Virus record (IMG/VR): IMGVR_UViG_3300021962_000068
Location: 1 to 64,000 of that record
DNA from: a virus
DNA length: 64,000 bases
Direction: 5' to 3' (one strand)
The notes beneath the pieces were generated by a model. The model saw only the letters and a list, made by a program, of their open reading frames with translations, did no database searches and was not told the origin of the DNA. Shown one piece after another: positions 29,905-39,778 of this stretch. How positions within the stretch are numbered: the stretch's first letter is position 1; every line of letters starts with the position of its first letter. A program made the position numbers and the translations under genes.

Positions 29905-30501
29905 TTATGCTATGGCTAAGTAGATGTAAGTTGCACTGGACACATTAACGTTTGTGGCAGCTACCTGATTTACGATAAACCCTGAAGATACCGGGTCAAC
30001 GGAATCGTCTGTGGTGACTTCAGCGGCATTAGTATTTAGACTTAGATGTGGATCGTTAGCCGATACAATACCTCGAGCTGTATCCCAAACGTACCAGTCG
30101 CCAGTCGAATCCGTGCGCTTGATTAGAACGAACCTCGCCCCTGACGTAAACCCGCAGTTAATGGTTTGATTAGTACCATTACCGGTGTATGAGCCGACTT
30201 TTGAAATACCGGGGAGCGTGGCGAATAGGTATGTCACGTAGTTTTCAGCACTGGTATTCATACCAAAACCGATGGTGCTATCAGCAGTAAACGTAGAGGA
30301 ACTAACTGAAAAACTGTCTCCTTGTTTTGCTGTGGTTTCATTAAGTCTTAAAAACCCCGTCATGGTGGATGCTATCCCATTACCCTGAAACACTGTCCAG
30401 CCTCGGGTAGACCTCGACTTATTAATTAAAAGTTCCGGTATAACACCAAGATTGTGGTTGATTACTTGCGTACCGGGACCATTACCCGTATAACAAACCA
30501 C
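29905..30501 (-). CDS. C-terminal continuation of the tail fibre, out of frame with its N-terminal part
   Basis: This 198-residue frame begins at a GTG but stays open upstream to about 30585, reading ...ILYINYFFKRAPGFFDVV before its apparent start. It has the same building block as the upstream gene (YTGNGTNQTINCGFTSGARFVLIKRTDSTGDWYVWDTARG versus the SWTFRKAPKFFDVV...GSWYVYHRS units there). The two frames overlap near 30560 and differ by one base. They are very likely one fibre protein of about 650 residues, split by a frameshift. A ribosome site for separate translation is not evident. Confidence 0.6.
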   Translation of the reverse strand: MVCYTGNGPGTQVINHNLGVIPELLINKSRSTRGWTVFQGNGIASTMTGFLRLNETTAKQGDSFSVSSSTFTADSTIGFGMNTSAENYVTYLFATLPGISKVGSYTGNGTNQTINCGFTSGARFVLIKRTDSTGDWYVWDTARGIVSANDPHLSLNTNAAEVTTDDSVDPVSSGFIVNQVAATNVNVSSATYIYLAIA

Positions 30502-30554
30502 ATCGAAGAAGCCGGGGGCGCGTTTGAAGAAATAGTTGATATATAAAATCGTAT

Positions 30555-31871
30555 CTATATTACAAAAACCAACCCATCCGCCCCTATTACCACCCCGTCC
30601 ATTACATCGAATTGTGTGAGGGACGTTAAGCCGGTACCGCTTGTACTCCCAGAGGATTCTGCGTCTGTGGAAGAATAACCCCCATAGGTATTAGTAAGCA
30701 GAAACTTTTTAGCGCCTCGCAATCTGTCGTGGAAAGCGTTGAGAGGGTAGGATGTGTGGTTTCTACCTCGGGTCATTACCATGTCAGTCGTGACCCCTGT
30801 TCCCGTCAACGCCGTGGTCGCCCCATTCCCTGTGCGAGCAATCTGACCAAACACCTCCGTAGCGCTCTCCGGCGGCTTCATCGGGCGGCGGATGGCGATG
30901 TAGATGTAGGTGTTACTAGGAGACGCTGCAAACTTGAAACCAGTTGCGGTTAAATCAGTTTCTGACTCTGTGCCTTCGGCTCCAGAGGTATTCGCTAATA
31001 ACTTACGATTTGCTGAATCTACGGTTAGACCACGCATTGAATCTAAAATTTCCCAGTTTGTTCCTGACCCTGTATTTTTATACATAATCCACTGCGGCTC
31101 ATACCCTAGATTCACCGTAGCGTTACCACTACCATCCGTCGTAAACGACCCACACGAAATCACATTATCCGTGCCTGACTCACCAAATCCACCGGCGTTG
31201 TGGGCGAAGAGGTAGGCAACGTAAGATGTGCTGCTGGCATTTACGCCAGAATCTACACCCAGAGAAAACACTGTTGAAGTTGGGTCTGTGTTGTTCCAAT
31301 ACGGTGAGGTGTCAACTACGTTTGTCAGATTAAGTCGCAAAGCTCCAGTATTGCCAACGCTGCGATGATACACATACCAACTGCCAGCACCGTCTGTGCT
31401 TTTAACGATAATACAGCCGGGAACGGAGCCAAGATTGTGCGAGATTGTCCTCGCTGTCATGTTCCCCGTCCACGTCACCACATCAAAAAACTTCGGAGCC
31501 TTGCGGAAGGTCCATGAGGCGTAAGTTGTTCCAGAGTTATTGTGGTTAATGGAAGAATCTAATGTAAAACCTGTTGTGTTAAATGCTGTGTAATTTGTTA
31601 AAGGGCCTTGTTGTGAGATAGTATCATTGGTCGTTAACCAATAATCACTACCCCTTTCGGTGTCTGTAATGCGGTGTCCATATGTGCTTGCTGACCTTTC
31701 TTTAGTCCAAACCAACCCACCTTCACCCGCGAGGTCAATCCCGTTGGTGATGGTCTGGGTGCTGCTGTTGCCGGTATAAAGGTAGGTCGAAAAAACGTCC
31801 TCGACGTATAGCGCAGAACCAGCAGCACCCGCGTTCCCCGCAGCGGCTTGAAGTATTTTAGCTAATGTCAT
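30555..31871 (-). CDS. Tail fibre protein, N-terminal part (438 aa)
   Basis: The start is the ATG ending at 31871, in an ATGA overlap with the giant fibre gene; the longer frame upstream is only overlap. The product starts MTLAKILQAAAGNAGAAG, a leader typical of phage fibre proteins. It consists of repeated lectin-like blocks (TQTITNGIDLAGEGGLVWTK, ARTISHNLGSVPGCIIVKST, NATVNLGYEPQWIMYKNTG). It stops at TAG 30555-30557 in the middle of a block that continues in another frame. The G+C content is well above that of the replication genes, suggesting acquisition. Confidence 0.7.
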   Translation of the reverse strand: MTLAKILQAAAGNAGAAGSALYVEDVFSTYLYTGNSSTQTITNGIDLAGEGGLVWTKERSASTYGHRITDTERGSDYWLTTNDTISQQGPLTNYTAFNTTGFTLDSSINHNNSGTTYASWTFRKAPKFFDVVTWTGNMTARTISHNLGSVPGCIIVKSTDGAGSWYVYHRSVGNTGALRLNLTNVVDTSPYWNNTDPTSTVFSLGVDSGVNASSTSYVAYLFAHNAGGFGESGTDNVISCGSFTTDGSGNATVNLGYEPQWIMYKNTGSGTNWEILDSMRGLTVDSANRKLLANTSGAEGTESETDLTATGFKFAASPSNTYIYIAIRRPMKPPESATEVFGQIARTGNGATTALTGTGVTTDMVMTRGRNHTSYPLNAFHDRLRGAKKFLLTNTYGGYSSTDAESSGSTSGTGLTSLTQFDVMDGVVIGADGLVFVI

Positions 31872-34800
31872 GCTGCGCTTCCTACATATGCTCCGAAAAG
31901 AGTGCTGCCAATTTTCCAAAATATTAAAGTATCGTCTGCAGTTAAAGTTGGTGCAGTATTGCCTGCTGAAGTTACCCAAGTAATTGTAGGCCAATTAATT
32001 GTATAAGTTGATCCGCCTGTTAATCGTAAAGTAACGCTTTGACCCGTTGATAAATTATCTGTAAAAGTTATAGTTCCAGCAGCGTATACATATACAATTG
32101 TTCCTAAACTTGATAATAATGATAAGGTACCACTACTAGCAAGACCTGCTACACCTTCGGTAAATCCTCCGGTTGCTGTTACTGCTCCTGTAATTGCAGT
32201 ATTAGAATAGATATTTACTGTACCTGTTGATCCACTCACACTTGAACCGATGTTAATATTAGTAATGGAACCAGATGCTCCACTTCCGCCTATATTAATG
32301 GTTTTTGTAACACCACTAGCATTTGCACCTGTAGCAATATTAAGCGTATGAGCAGATGCAGACCTATCAATGGTCATAGTTCCAGTAGTAGCTGTGCCGC
32401 CTAGTGTAAATACTCCACTCGATAAACCGGTTGCTATATTAAATGCACCACTAGAAGTACTTGTACCTACAGATAATGTACTGCTGCCGCTTTGACCATT
32501 AAATGTTGGTGCATATGCTGCTCCAAAATATGCAGCACCCAATTGACGAATTTCACCGTTAACTTTTAAGTTTCTATTAACAATTAAGCTATTTTTAATA
32601 GAGCATAATTGCGATTCAACGGAAAACTTATTTCCTGTAAATTTAGTTGTTGCGGAATTAATTGTTAGTTCAAAAACTCGGTCGGTATTATAATCTGATA
32701 CCCATGCTTTACCTACCGCTTCATTAACATACAGTCCACTCATGCCACCTATAGTATATAATGTAGTTTCATCTGGTTGCACATAATATAAGTTTACATA
32801 ATCATTAAAACTTGCAGTTGCAACACTCCAAGGTGTTGACATTGTAAATTCTGCGATTCTATTATATGTTGTTCCTGCAACCCAAAATTTAGTGCCATCA
32901 GAACTAAAAGATAAGGCTTGCGGGCCGGTTTCATATGCACTAATTGAATACACCGTTGAATATGTAGCAGTGGAAATATCCCAAGCTGTTGATAAATTAT
33001 ATTCATTTACATCATCACCGGAGGTGCCTATAACATACATTTTTGTGCCGTCTGGTTTAAAATAAACGGCATTGGGATCTGATTCTTGAGATGTAACTGT
33101 AAATGTTCTTGTGTATGATGCAGATGTAATATCCCATGCTGAAGAAAGAGTATATTGATAAATGTTATCCCCAGTTGTACCTGCTACATACATTTCTGTT
33201 CCGTCTGGTTTAAAATCTAAACCATATGGTGAGCCTTCTTGAGATGCTATTGAAAATACTACAGGAGAACCAGCAGTAGATACTGACCATGCTGTGCTTA
33301 ATGTATATTGTGTAATATCATTTCCTGAATTACCAACAATATACATTTTTGTACCATCGGAACTAAATGCTAAATCTCTTGGCTCACTCTCATCTGCTGC
33401 TACTGAGAAATTATCGCTTACATACCAGGATTCAATTCCAGTAGCTGCTTCAATAGAACCTTGAGCACCTATTACAGATAAACTTCCTGCATCAATTTGA
33501 CCTGCTACCCCTAGTTTACCAGCAACATATCCATTTTGCCCTAGATATAGATTTCCAGTTTTTAATACAACATTGTTTGTATTGCCACTATCGCCACGAA
33601 TTTCAAATCCGTCTTTAGCTGACCAATAATTTGTTAGTGTTTCATTTGTGCTGTCATTATAATATAAAATAGCATCATCATTACCAAAACCTATGCTTGT
33701 TGCAAATTTTGGATTTAATGTCCAGTTAGCAATCGTTGTGGTTGTTACTGCTGTTGATGCTGGTTGATAATAGGATCCTTGTTGCCCGTCTAATGTGTCA
33801 GCATCTAAGCCAGAACCAGAACCATCATTATTAGAAGTCCAATAGGTACCGCTGTATCCATCTATATTTGTGGCTGTGGTGGCGTTACCAGATAAACTGC
33901 CGCTAAATGTCGTTGCAGATAGAACACCTGCCCGCGAAAAATCAAATGATCCTGTAGTAACGGAGTCTGTAACTAATATTGAAAACTCTTTAGGATTCGA
34001 GGATGTCGATACTGAAATAAGTCTATTGCCGCTTGCGTTCCCATAAAACGATACATATTGGCTTGCGCTCCTCCCAAACTTCGTGAGAGTCGGGATCGTG
34101 CCATCCGCACTTTCATTCGACGCAATCAGCCCATTAGTAAATGTTGTTACGCCAGATATCGTTTGCGTTGTGTTTGTATAAACACCATTTGTTACTGTAC
34201 TTGCGTTACCAGCAATATTCATTGACTGGCCCGACAGTAATGCCGCCGCTGCCGCTGGTGTGTATCCACGCCCAAAACTATCGGTTCCGTTTGTACCCGT
34301 GAAGGTCCCCATGCCAGAGGCAAGAGCATTTGCAGGTAACGGAAAAGTCCCTGCCGCGGTGAAATAAACAGCATATATGTACCCGTTGGCATCTCGCGCC
34401 ACGACCTTACTTGCTGTCGCCGTGGTAGTCGCATCAACTGCCCATGTTGTTGCCGCAGAGCCGTTGAAGTTGCTGCCTGTCAGGTATGAACCACGAGTGA
34501 GCGTTGCACTTGTTGCACTTGCTGTGGTAGCTGTCGCAGCGTTGCCGGTAATGCTAATGCCCCACGTGCCGGAAGCACCTGTGCCTGTTAGTGTGGGGGC
34601 GTAGGAGTTGTAGTTATCCGAGCGAAGAACCGTGTTCCCTTTGTAACTAAATGTATTTAAGTCAGCGTAAAGTGTGGTCGTCCATGTGATTGGGTCGCCA
34701 GCGGATTTACCTACCCCACTTGCTGAACGAGTGAAAAAAGCACCTCCAGCACCACCATTGTTAGCAGTGAGGCTCGCGGCCGCTGCATCTTCATTCCCGT

Positions 34801-37585
34801 TGGTAAAAGTGGGAGAGTTGCCCCCAAAAGTATTCCAATACCAGTGAATACGACCTGTACCATCCTGTTGCATCCAAGCTGAGTTACCGCTGGCTGTAGT
34901 GCGGTTAATGTAGTTATCGACGGTTGTTGTACCGGTAACAGATAACGTACTAGAGAAAGATCCTGTTGTTGCGTTAACCGTACCGCCAGATTGGTTGGTA
35001 GCGGTAGTGGCTGTCGTGGCGTTGCCGCTCAAGCTCGCAGTAATAGTTCCTGCCGAGAAATTTCCTGATGCGTCACGCGCCACAACCTTGGAGGCTGTGT
35101 TGGCCGAGGTTGCATCTACAGCAATTGTTGGGCTCCAACCTTCACCTGCTGTACCAGTAACTAAAATATAACTACCGGCGGTATTACCAGCAACATAGTT
35201 ACCAGTTGTGTCTGTACCTAATGCAACTGAGTTAGCTGCTACTGTAGCAGTTAATGTTACGTTAGCACTACCGTCAATAGATACGCTACCTGTTAGGTCA
35301 CCGCCTAAAGTGATTGTACGACCAGTGGCCCAAGCATTTGCTGTACTTGCATTACCAATTAAATCACCGCGGAAATTAGTAGCTTGAATGTCTCCCAATG
35401 TTCCACTGAATACTTCAGATGAATTAGTTGCATCAGGTATGAATGTTAAGTAACCTGTACTATCATCAAATCCAAAGAAGCCGACTTTAGCTGCTGTACC
35501 ATTGTGCCAACGGAATTCAACACCGCGATCTTTGTTATCATCAACTGTTGGAGCAGTATCGCCTCCTAATGTTAATATTGGGTCGTCTAATGTAACTATT
35601 GTACTATTAACTGTAGTTGTTGTGCCATTAACTGTTAGGTTACCACCAACTGCTAGTTCACCTGCAATAGTAACCTTACCAGCACTATCAATTCGCACTC
35701 GCTCAGTCGGCGTACTAGCACCATCAGCGGTGGTAGAGAATACCAACCGTCCCGGCATATCGTTTGTGCCGGGGGTGCCGTCTACTTCAGCCTCAATCCT
35801 TGCTGCACGAACAAAAGACGTTCCATCAGAACCTTGAAAATCCAACAATCCCAAGCGGTCATTAATGGCAACAATACCGCCTGTTTGAGTCCCAACAGTA
35901 CCAGACTTGGATTTTGCAAATACGATTCCGCCAGCAACAGATGTTCCGCTTGTTGACCAATTTGAGATAGCAAAAGTTGAATTGTTTGCACCAGAAGTAG
36001 AGGCGTATTGAAGTCTTGTTGATGCAGCCGTTCCTGTTTGTGGACTGATAACATCAAAAGTGGTGGTGTTGCCAAAAATAGTATTTCCTGATGAGTCAAT
36101 CACAACCGGGGTCGAATCAGGGTTCGCTGAATCTTCAACCACCAGCGCATTACCAGCACCAGTCTGGGTGATTCGCAGCGCGTCGGATGAGCTATTGACA
36201 CCGATTGCAACATTGCCAGCAATCGCATTGGCATCTTGATATGCCAGATTTCCAAGATACTGGTTCAGCGGGATTTCGTTTGGTGCGGTGCCGAGGTCGT
36301 ATTGGCTAACTACAAGGTACTGAGTTCCGCCGACTGTTTCGCTGATCGTGCCATCCACCACCAGCTTGGAACTGTTGGTGTTTATGGTGCTTGTGCCGTC
36401 ACGCACGAACACTGTGCCAGAGGAGTCAATGCGAATTCTCTCGGTCGGCGTATTCGCGCCATCAGCGGTTGTACTGAATACAAGCCTTCCCGGCATATCG
36501 TTCGTGCCGGGGGTGCCGTCTACGGCTGCTTGGATTGCCGCCCCGTATGCGTAGGTTGCGCCATCGTCACCAAGAAAACTCAACTGCCCAAGAACATCGT
36601 TGTTTTGAACAATGCCGGTGCCGTTTATGGTCGTTGCTCGTGATTTATAAAATAACGTCGGAGCCGACGACACATCATTGCTAAATCTTGCTTGTACAAA
36701 TCCAGAAGTGCTTCCAGACGTACCTAAAATCTGAAAAGAGTTGGTTACTCCATTAAGAATGGAGTTTGCAGAAGTAAAACCAATAACAACTTTTCCGTTT
36801 CCATCAATCACAACCGGCGTCGAATCAGGATTCGCTGAATCCTCCACCATCAGCGCATTGCCTGTCCCGGTTTGGGTGATCCGCAGGGCGTCGCTGCTGG
36901 AGTTGACGCTGATAACAGAGGGGCCTTCCGTATTTAATGTAGTAAACGAGCCAGTTGATGGAGTTATAGCCCCAATAGGTGTAGAATTAATTGAAGCAGC
37001 ACTAAAAGATCCACTTAAATTTAAAGTATTTGACCAGGTAGCGTCTATACCGTTAGTAGTTAGTACTTCACCTGCGTGATTAGTCCTGTCTGGAACAAAG
37101 TCGTAACCATCAATTGTAGTAGTAACATTTCTCCAATTTAATATTTCGATCAAATCATCTAAATTTGCAGGAGATGTTAGTACCACTGTATCATTAACTA
37201 TGCTAAAATCATTATTAGTTAATTTAATTCCATTTAAATATACGTCAACAGTACTACTAGGGCTAGGCACACTAAAAGTGGTCTGGCTAGCTGTAGCAGT
37301 ATATGCATATTTAGTATATATTGCATATGCATACAATGAATCATTATTTACCCAGCTTGCAGTAGTACCGTCAGTAGACAGTACTTTGCCACTATTATTA
37401 GTTTGGTCTGGTAAAAAAGCCTCAGTCTGACTAATACTTGGAAAATAGTTAAGTGTATTAGTATTAGTTCTAAAATATAGTTTACCATCATTATAATTTA
37501 TAGCTAATTCACCGTATTCTAAATTATTAGGATCTGGCTCTAATCCACTAACACTAGATTTTTTTAGTTTAATAACTGTTGACAT
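31868..37585 (-). CDS. Giant tail fibre protein with internal beta-propeller (1905 aa)
   Basis: The N-terminus MSTVIKLKKSSVSGLEPDPNNLEYGELAINYNDGKLYF is a fibre attachment domain common in phages. The body repeats long units: SSSDALRITQTGTGNAL and DGTPGTNDMPGRLVFSTTAD each appear at least twice. Residues about 1390-1640 hold five propeller-type repeats (FSSDGTKMYIVGNSGNDITQYTLSTAW and variants). The C-terminal 100 residues are a glycine/serine/threonine-rich beta domain ending FGAYVGSAA. It should bind the host surface. Base composition changes sharply inside the gene, at about 33880-35130 and 35690-36920. Confidence 0.8.
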   Translation of the reverse strand: MSTVIKLKKSSVSGLEPDPNNLEYGELAINYNDGKLYFRTNTNTLNYFPSISQTEAFLPDQTNNSGKVLSTDGTTASWVNNDSLYAYAIYTKYAYTATASQTTFSVPSPSSTVDVYLNGIKLTNNDFSIVNDTVVLTSPANLDDLIEILNWRNVTTTIDGYDFVPDRTNHAGEVLTTNGIDATWSNTLNLSGSFSAASINSTPIGAITPSTGSFTTLNTEGPSVISVNSSSDALRITQTGTGNALMVEDSANPDSTPVVIDGNGKVVIGFTSANSILNGVTNSFQILGTSGSTSGFVQARFSNDVSSAPTLFYKSRATTINGTGIVQNNDVLGQLSFLGDDGATYAYGAAIQAAVDGTPGTNDMPGRLVFSTTADGANTPTERIRIDSSGTVFVRDGTSTINTNSSKLVVDGTISETVGGTQYLVVSQYDLGTAPNEIPLNQYLGNLAYQDANAIAGNVAIGVNSSSDALRITQTGAGNALVVEDSANPDSTPVVIDSSGNTIFGNTTTFDVISPQTGTAASTRLQYASTSGANNSTFAISNWSTSGTSVAGGIVFAKSKSGTVGTQTGGIVAINDRLGLLDFQGSDGTSFVRAARIEAEVDGTPGTNDMPGRLVFSTTADGASTPTERVRIDSAGKVTIAGELAVGGNLTVNGTTTTVNSTIVTLDDPILTLGGDTAPTVDDNKDRGVEFRWHNGTAAKVGFFGFDDSTGYLTFIPDATNSSEVFSGTLGDIQATNFRGDLIGNASTANAWATGRTITLGGDLTGSVSIDGSANVTLTATVAANSVALGTDTTGNYVAGNTAGSYILVTGTAGEGWSPTIAVDATSANTASKVVARDASGNFSAGTITASLSGNATTATTATNQSGGTVNATTGSFSSTLSVTGTTTVDNYINRTTASGNSAWMQQDGTGRIHWYWNTFGGNSPTFTNGNEDAAAASLTANNGGAGGAFFTRSASGVGKSAGDPITWTTTLYADLNTFSYKGNTVLRSDNYNSYAPTLTGTGASGTWGISITGNAATATTASATSATLTRGSYLTGSNFNGSAATTWAVDATTTATASKVVARDANGYIYAVYFTAAGTFPLPANALASGMGTFTGTNGTDSFGRGYTPAAAAALLSGQSMNIAGNASTVTNGVYTNTTQTISGVTTFTNGLIASNESADGTIPTLTKFGRSASQYVSFYGNASGNRLISVSTSSNPKEFSILVTDSVTTGSFDFSRAGVLSATTFSGSLSGNATTATNIDGYSGTYWTSNNDGSGSGLDADTLDGQQGSYYQPASTAVTTTTIANWTLNPKFATSIGFGNDDAILYYNDSTNETLTNYWSAKDGFEIRGDSGNTNNVVLKTGNLYLGQNGYVAGKLGVAGQIDAGSLSVIGAQGSIEAATGIESWYVSDNFSVAADESEPRDLAFSSDGTKMYIVGNSGNDITQYTLSTAWSVSTAGSPVVFSIASQEGSPYGLDFKPDGTEMYVAGTTGDNIYQYTLSSAWDITSASYTRTFTVTSQESDPNAVYFKPDGTKMYVIGTSGDDVNEYNLSTAWDISTATYSTVYSISAYETGPQALSFSSDGTKFWVAGTTYNRIAEFTMSTPWSVATASFNDYVNLYYVQPDETTLYTIGGMSGLYVNEAVGKAWVSDYNTDRVFELTINSATTKFTGNKFSVESQLCSIKNSLIVNRNLKVNGEIRQLGAAYFGAAYAPTFNGQSGSSTLSVGTSTSSGAFNIATGLSSGVFTLGGTATTGTMTIDRSASAHTLNIATGANASGVTKTINIGGSGASGSITNINIGSSVSGSTGTVNIYSNTAITGAVTATGGFTEGVAGLASSGTLSLLSSLGTIVYVYAAGTITFTDNLSTGQSVTLRLTGGSTYTINWPTITWVTSAGNTAPTLTADDTLIFWKIGSTLFGAYVGSAA

Positions 37586-37638
37586 ATTTTTTCCTAAAAA
37601 GGTAGTATAAACAGCCTAAAAAGACTGCTAATAAAAAA

Positions 37639-39399
37639 TCAGAATGTGCCGCCATCAACAGTATTTGACCAGTAGGGGTTACCTGTTGAATCTTGATATA
37701 ATATACTACCATTAATGGTAGAACCAGCAGTAATACCAAGAGCACTAGTGCCATTGCCATATAATAAACCGCGGGCAGTAACTGAAGTTAAACCGGTTCC
37801 GCCATATGGTACACCAACTGTATTTGCGTTCCAAGTACCTTGTGTAACAGTACCTAGAGTTACAATAGTAGCCTGACCAGCATAAGTATTAGCAATATCT
37901 ATGGAGTCGGCATTAATTGTAATTCTATTTGCAGTACCACCTACAGCTAGTACTCCATTTGTTAAGGTTAAACCTGCACCACTTACTGTAGACTTTAGTT
38001 GAAGTTGATCAGTAGATATTTCAATACCGCCAGTTGCAGATACTCCTATATCTAATACACCATCAGTTAAGCTTAAACCTGCACCAGCTACTGTAGATTT
38101 AAGCTGAAGTGCATCACTAACTATTTCAATTCCGCCAGTTGCAGCTACTTGTACGTCAAGAGTATTTCCAGTTTTGGTAAGTGCTGCGCCTGCAACAATT
38201 TGACCCGCACCAGAAAATTGAGTAAATATTAAACTATCGGTACCAACGGTTAGAGGTGCATCAGAAGTAATAACATAACCATTATCACCATTTAAAGTAC
38301 CTTGTTCAACAAATAAGAATAGTCCTGGAGATACTTCGTTTGGTTCGTCAGCATCAGAACTACGAGACCACGCACCTGCTGCAACAACGTAAATACCATT
38401 TTGTGAAGTAGTAGTCTGATCTTTAACTAAAACTCGGTCACCAACAATTAATTCTACAGCATCAATAGTTTGTGTACCTGATAGGGTAATATTTGCTGTT
38501 GTTGCTGCACGAACAGATTGTTTAACATCTAGACCTGCACGAGCTGCATCAACATAAGCTTTTGTTGCAGCATCTTGAGCATCTGTAGGATCCGCAAGAC
38601 CAGTAATCCTATTAGAACCCATTGCTAAATTATTAGTTAAAGATATACCTGCAAAAGTTGGTGTAGAACTAGAATCAATATCTATTGTAACAGTATTATT
38701 ACTTACAGTAGAAACAATACTAGCACCTCCAACAAATGTTAATGTATCTGTTAATAAAGCAACAGCATCAGTACCTGTATCACCAGCAATATTTAAATTA
38801 GAAGCAACAGAAGCTGTAGATGCTGCTGTTACTTGTCCCTGCTCATTAATTGTCAGTACAGGAATAGCAGTTGCAGAACCATAAGTAGCAGCATTAACGC
38901 CTGTAGCAGTGATAGAAATTGTAGAAGTATTAGCATTATCATCTATAGCTACTGTAATTCCTGTACCAGCAGTTATAGCTCCACCGACTGTATCGTAAAT
39001 ATATTCGGCAATAGAAGTTGCACTATCGTCAATATAAAGATTACTAATTACAGTTTTACCTACTCCATTCGGTGTAATATTTAAATTACCATTAGTATCT
39101 GTTGTAGAGATAGTATTGCCGTTTAATTGTAAATTATCAATCAATAAGTTATCAATTTTTGAATAACTATCAACTATAATCGCCGCACTAGCTGTTAGTG
39201 TTCCTGGCGTATGATTTAAATAGTCAGTATATAGTTTACCACCAATTGCTGCAATATTATCTGCTTCGCCAGGGGTAGTCTCAGTACCATAACCTATATA
39301 TAATTTATTAGAAGCCCATGAATAGGCTAACTCACCAGATGCTAAAGTATTAGGCGCTACCGTAGTACCTGATTTTTTGATTTTAATAACAGAAGCCAT
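37639..39399 (-). CDS. Tail fibre / virion protein (586 aa)
   Basis: It starts MASVIKIKKSGTTVAPNTLASGELAYSWASNKLYIG, a relative of the N-terminus of the giant fibre. Residues 270-400 carry the widespread phage block LADPTDAQDAATKAYVDAARAGLDVKQSVRAATTANI...VGDRVLVKDQT...NGIYVV. The rest is repetitive (GGIEIVSDALQLKSTVAGAGLSLTDGVL twice). The C-terminus ends YWSNTVDGGTF. It is likely a trimeric fibre or fibre connector, and the shared N-terminus suggests a common attachment site. Confidence 0.75.
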   Translation of the reverse strand: MASVIKIKKSGTTVAPNTLASGELAYSWASNKLYIGYGTETTPGEADNIAAIGGKLYTDYLNHTPGTLTASAAIIVDSYSKIDNLLIDNLQLNGNTISTTDTNGNLNITPNGVGKTVISNLYIDDSATSIAEYIYDTVGGAITAGTGITVAIDDNANTSTISITATGVNAATYGSATAIPVLTINEQGQVTAASTASVASNLNIAGDTGTDAVALLTDTLTFVGGASIVSTVSNNTVTIDIDSSSTPTFAGISLTNNLAMGSNRITGLADPTDAQDAATKAYVDAARAGLDVKQSVRAATTANITLSGTQTIDAVELIVGDRVLVKDQTTTSQNGIYVVAAGAWSRSSDADEPNEVSPGLFLFVEQGTLNGDNGYVITSDAPLTVGTDSLIFTQFSGAGQIVAGAALTKTGNTLDVQVAATGGIEIVSDALQLKSTVAGAGLSLTDGVLDIGVSATGGIEISTDQLQLKSTVSGAGLTLTNGVLAVGGTANRITINADSIDIANTYAGQATIVTLGTVTQGTWNANTVGVPYGGTGLTSVTARGLLYGNGTSALGITAGSTINGSILYQDSTGNPYWSNTVDGGTF

Positions 39400-39412
39400 T
39401 TTTTCCCCTTAG

Positions 39413-39778
39413 TTAGAAAAAGCCTGCGCTAATTATTTGTTCTTGTAAATTATTAGTCGCTGCCCAGGTATCACTTGATGAGTTATAAATAAGTGTAGCG
39501 CCATTAACTAACTGTGATAGATCAGCACTTAGTATTTTTGTGGCTGATGTATTAGTAGCTGTCCATTTACTAGTATTATTACTATATAAAAGAGTTGAAC
39601 CATCACTAATTTGTGATATATCAATATCTAAAGCAGTATTTATAGTATTAATTCCTCTGGGCCCCATTGCACCAGATAGAATTATTTTATCAGTTGTACC
39701 GGTACTAACAATAACTGTATTAGTACTATCGACTATAATATTATTATTTACAGTATTGTCTACTACAATAGCACTCAT
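39413..39778 (-). CDS. Small putative virion protein (121 aa)
   Basis: It is rich in Asn, Thr and Ser with a GAMGPRGINTINTALDI segment and paired repeats (ISQISDGSTLLYSNNTSKWTATN and LSQLVNGATLIYNSSSDTWAATN). These repeats resemble blocks found in fibre proteins. The start overlaps the preceding gene's stop by 4 bases (ATGA). It probably belongs to the fibre or baseplate, but the exact role is unknown. Confidence 0.6.
   Translation of the reverse strand: MSAIVVDNTVNNNIIVDSTNTVIVSTGTTDKIILSGAMGPRGINTINTALDIDISQISDGSTLLYSNNTSKWTATNTSATKILSADLSQLVNGATLIYNSSSDTWAATNNLQEQIISAGFF

Noticed and set aside
36236-36643. Open frames on the + strand inside the giant fibre gene
   Set aside because: These are reverse-strand shadows in G+C-rich repeats; the - strand frame is continuous for 1905 codons.
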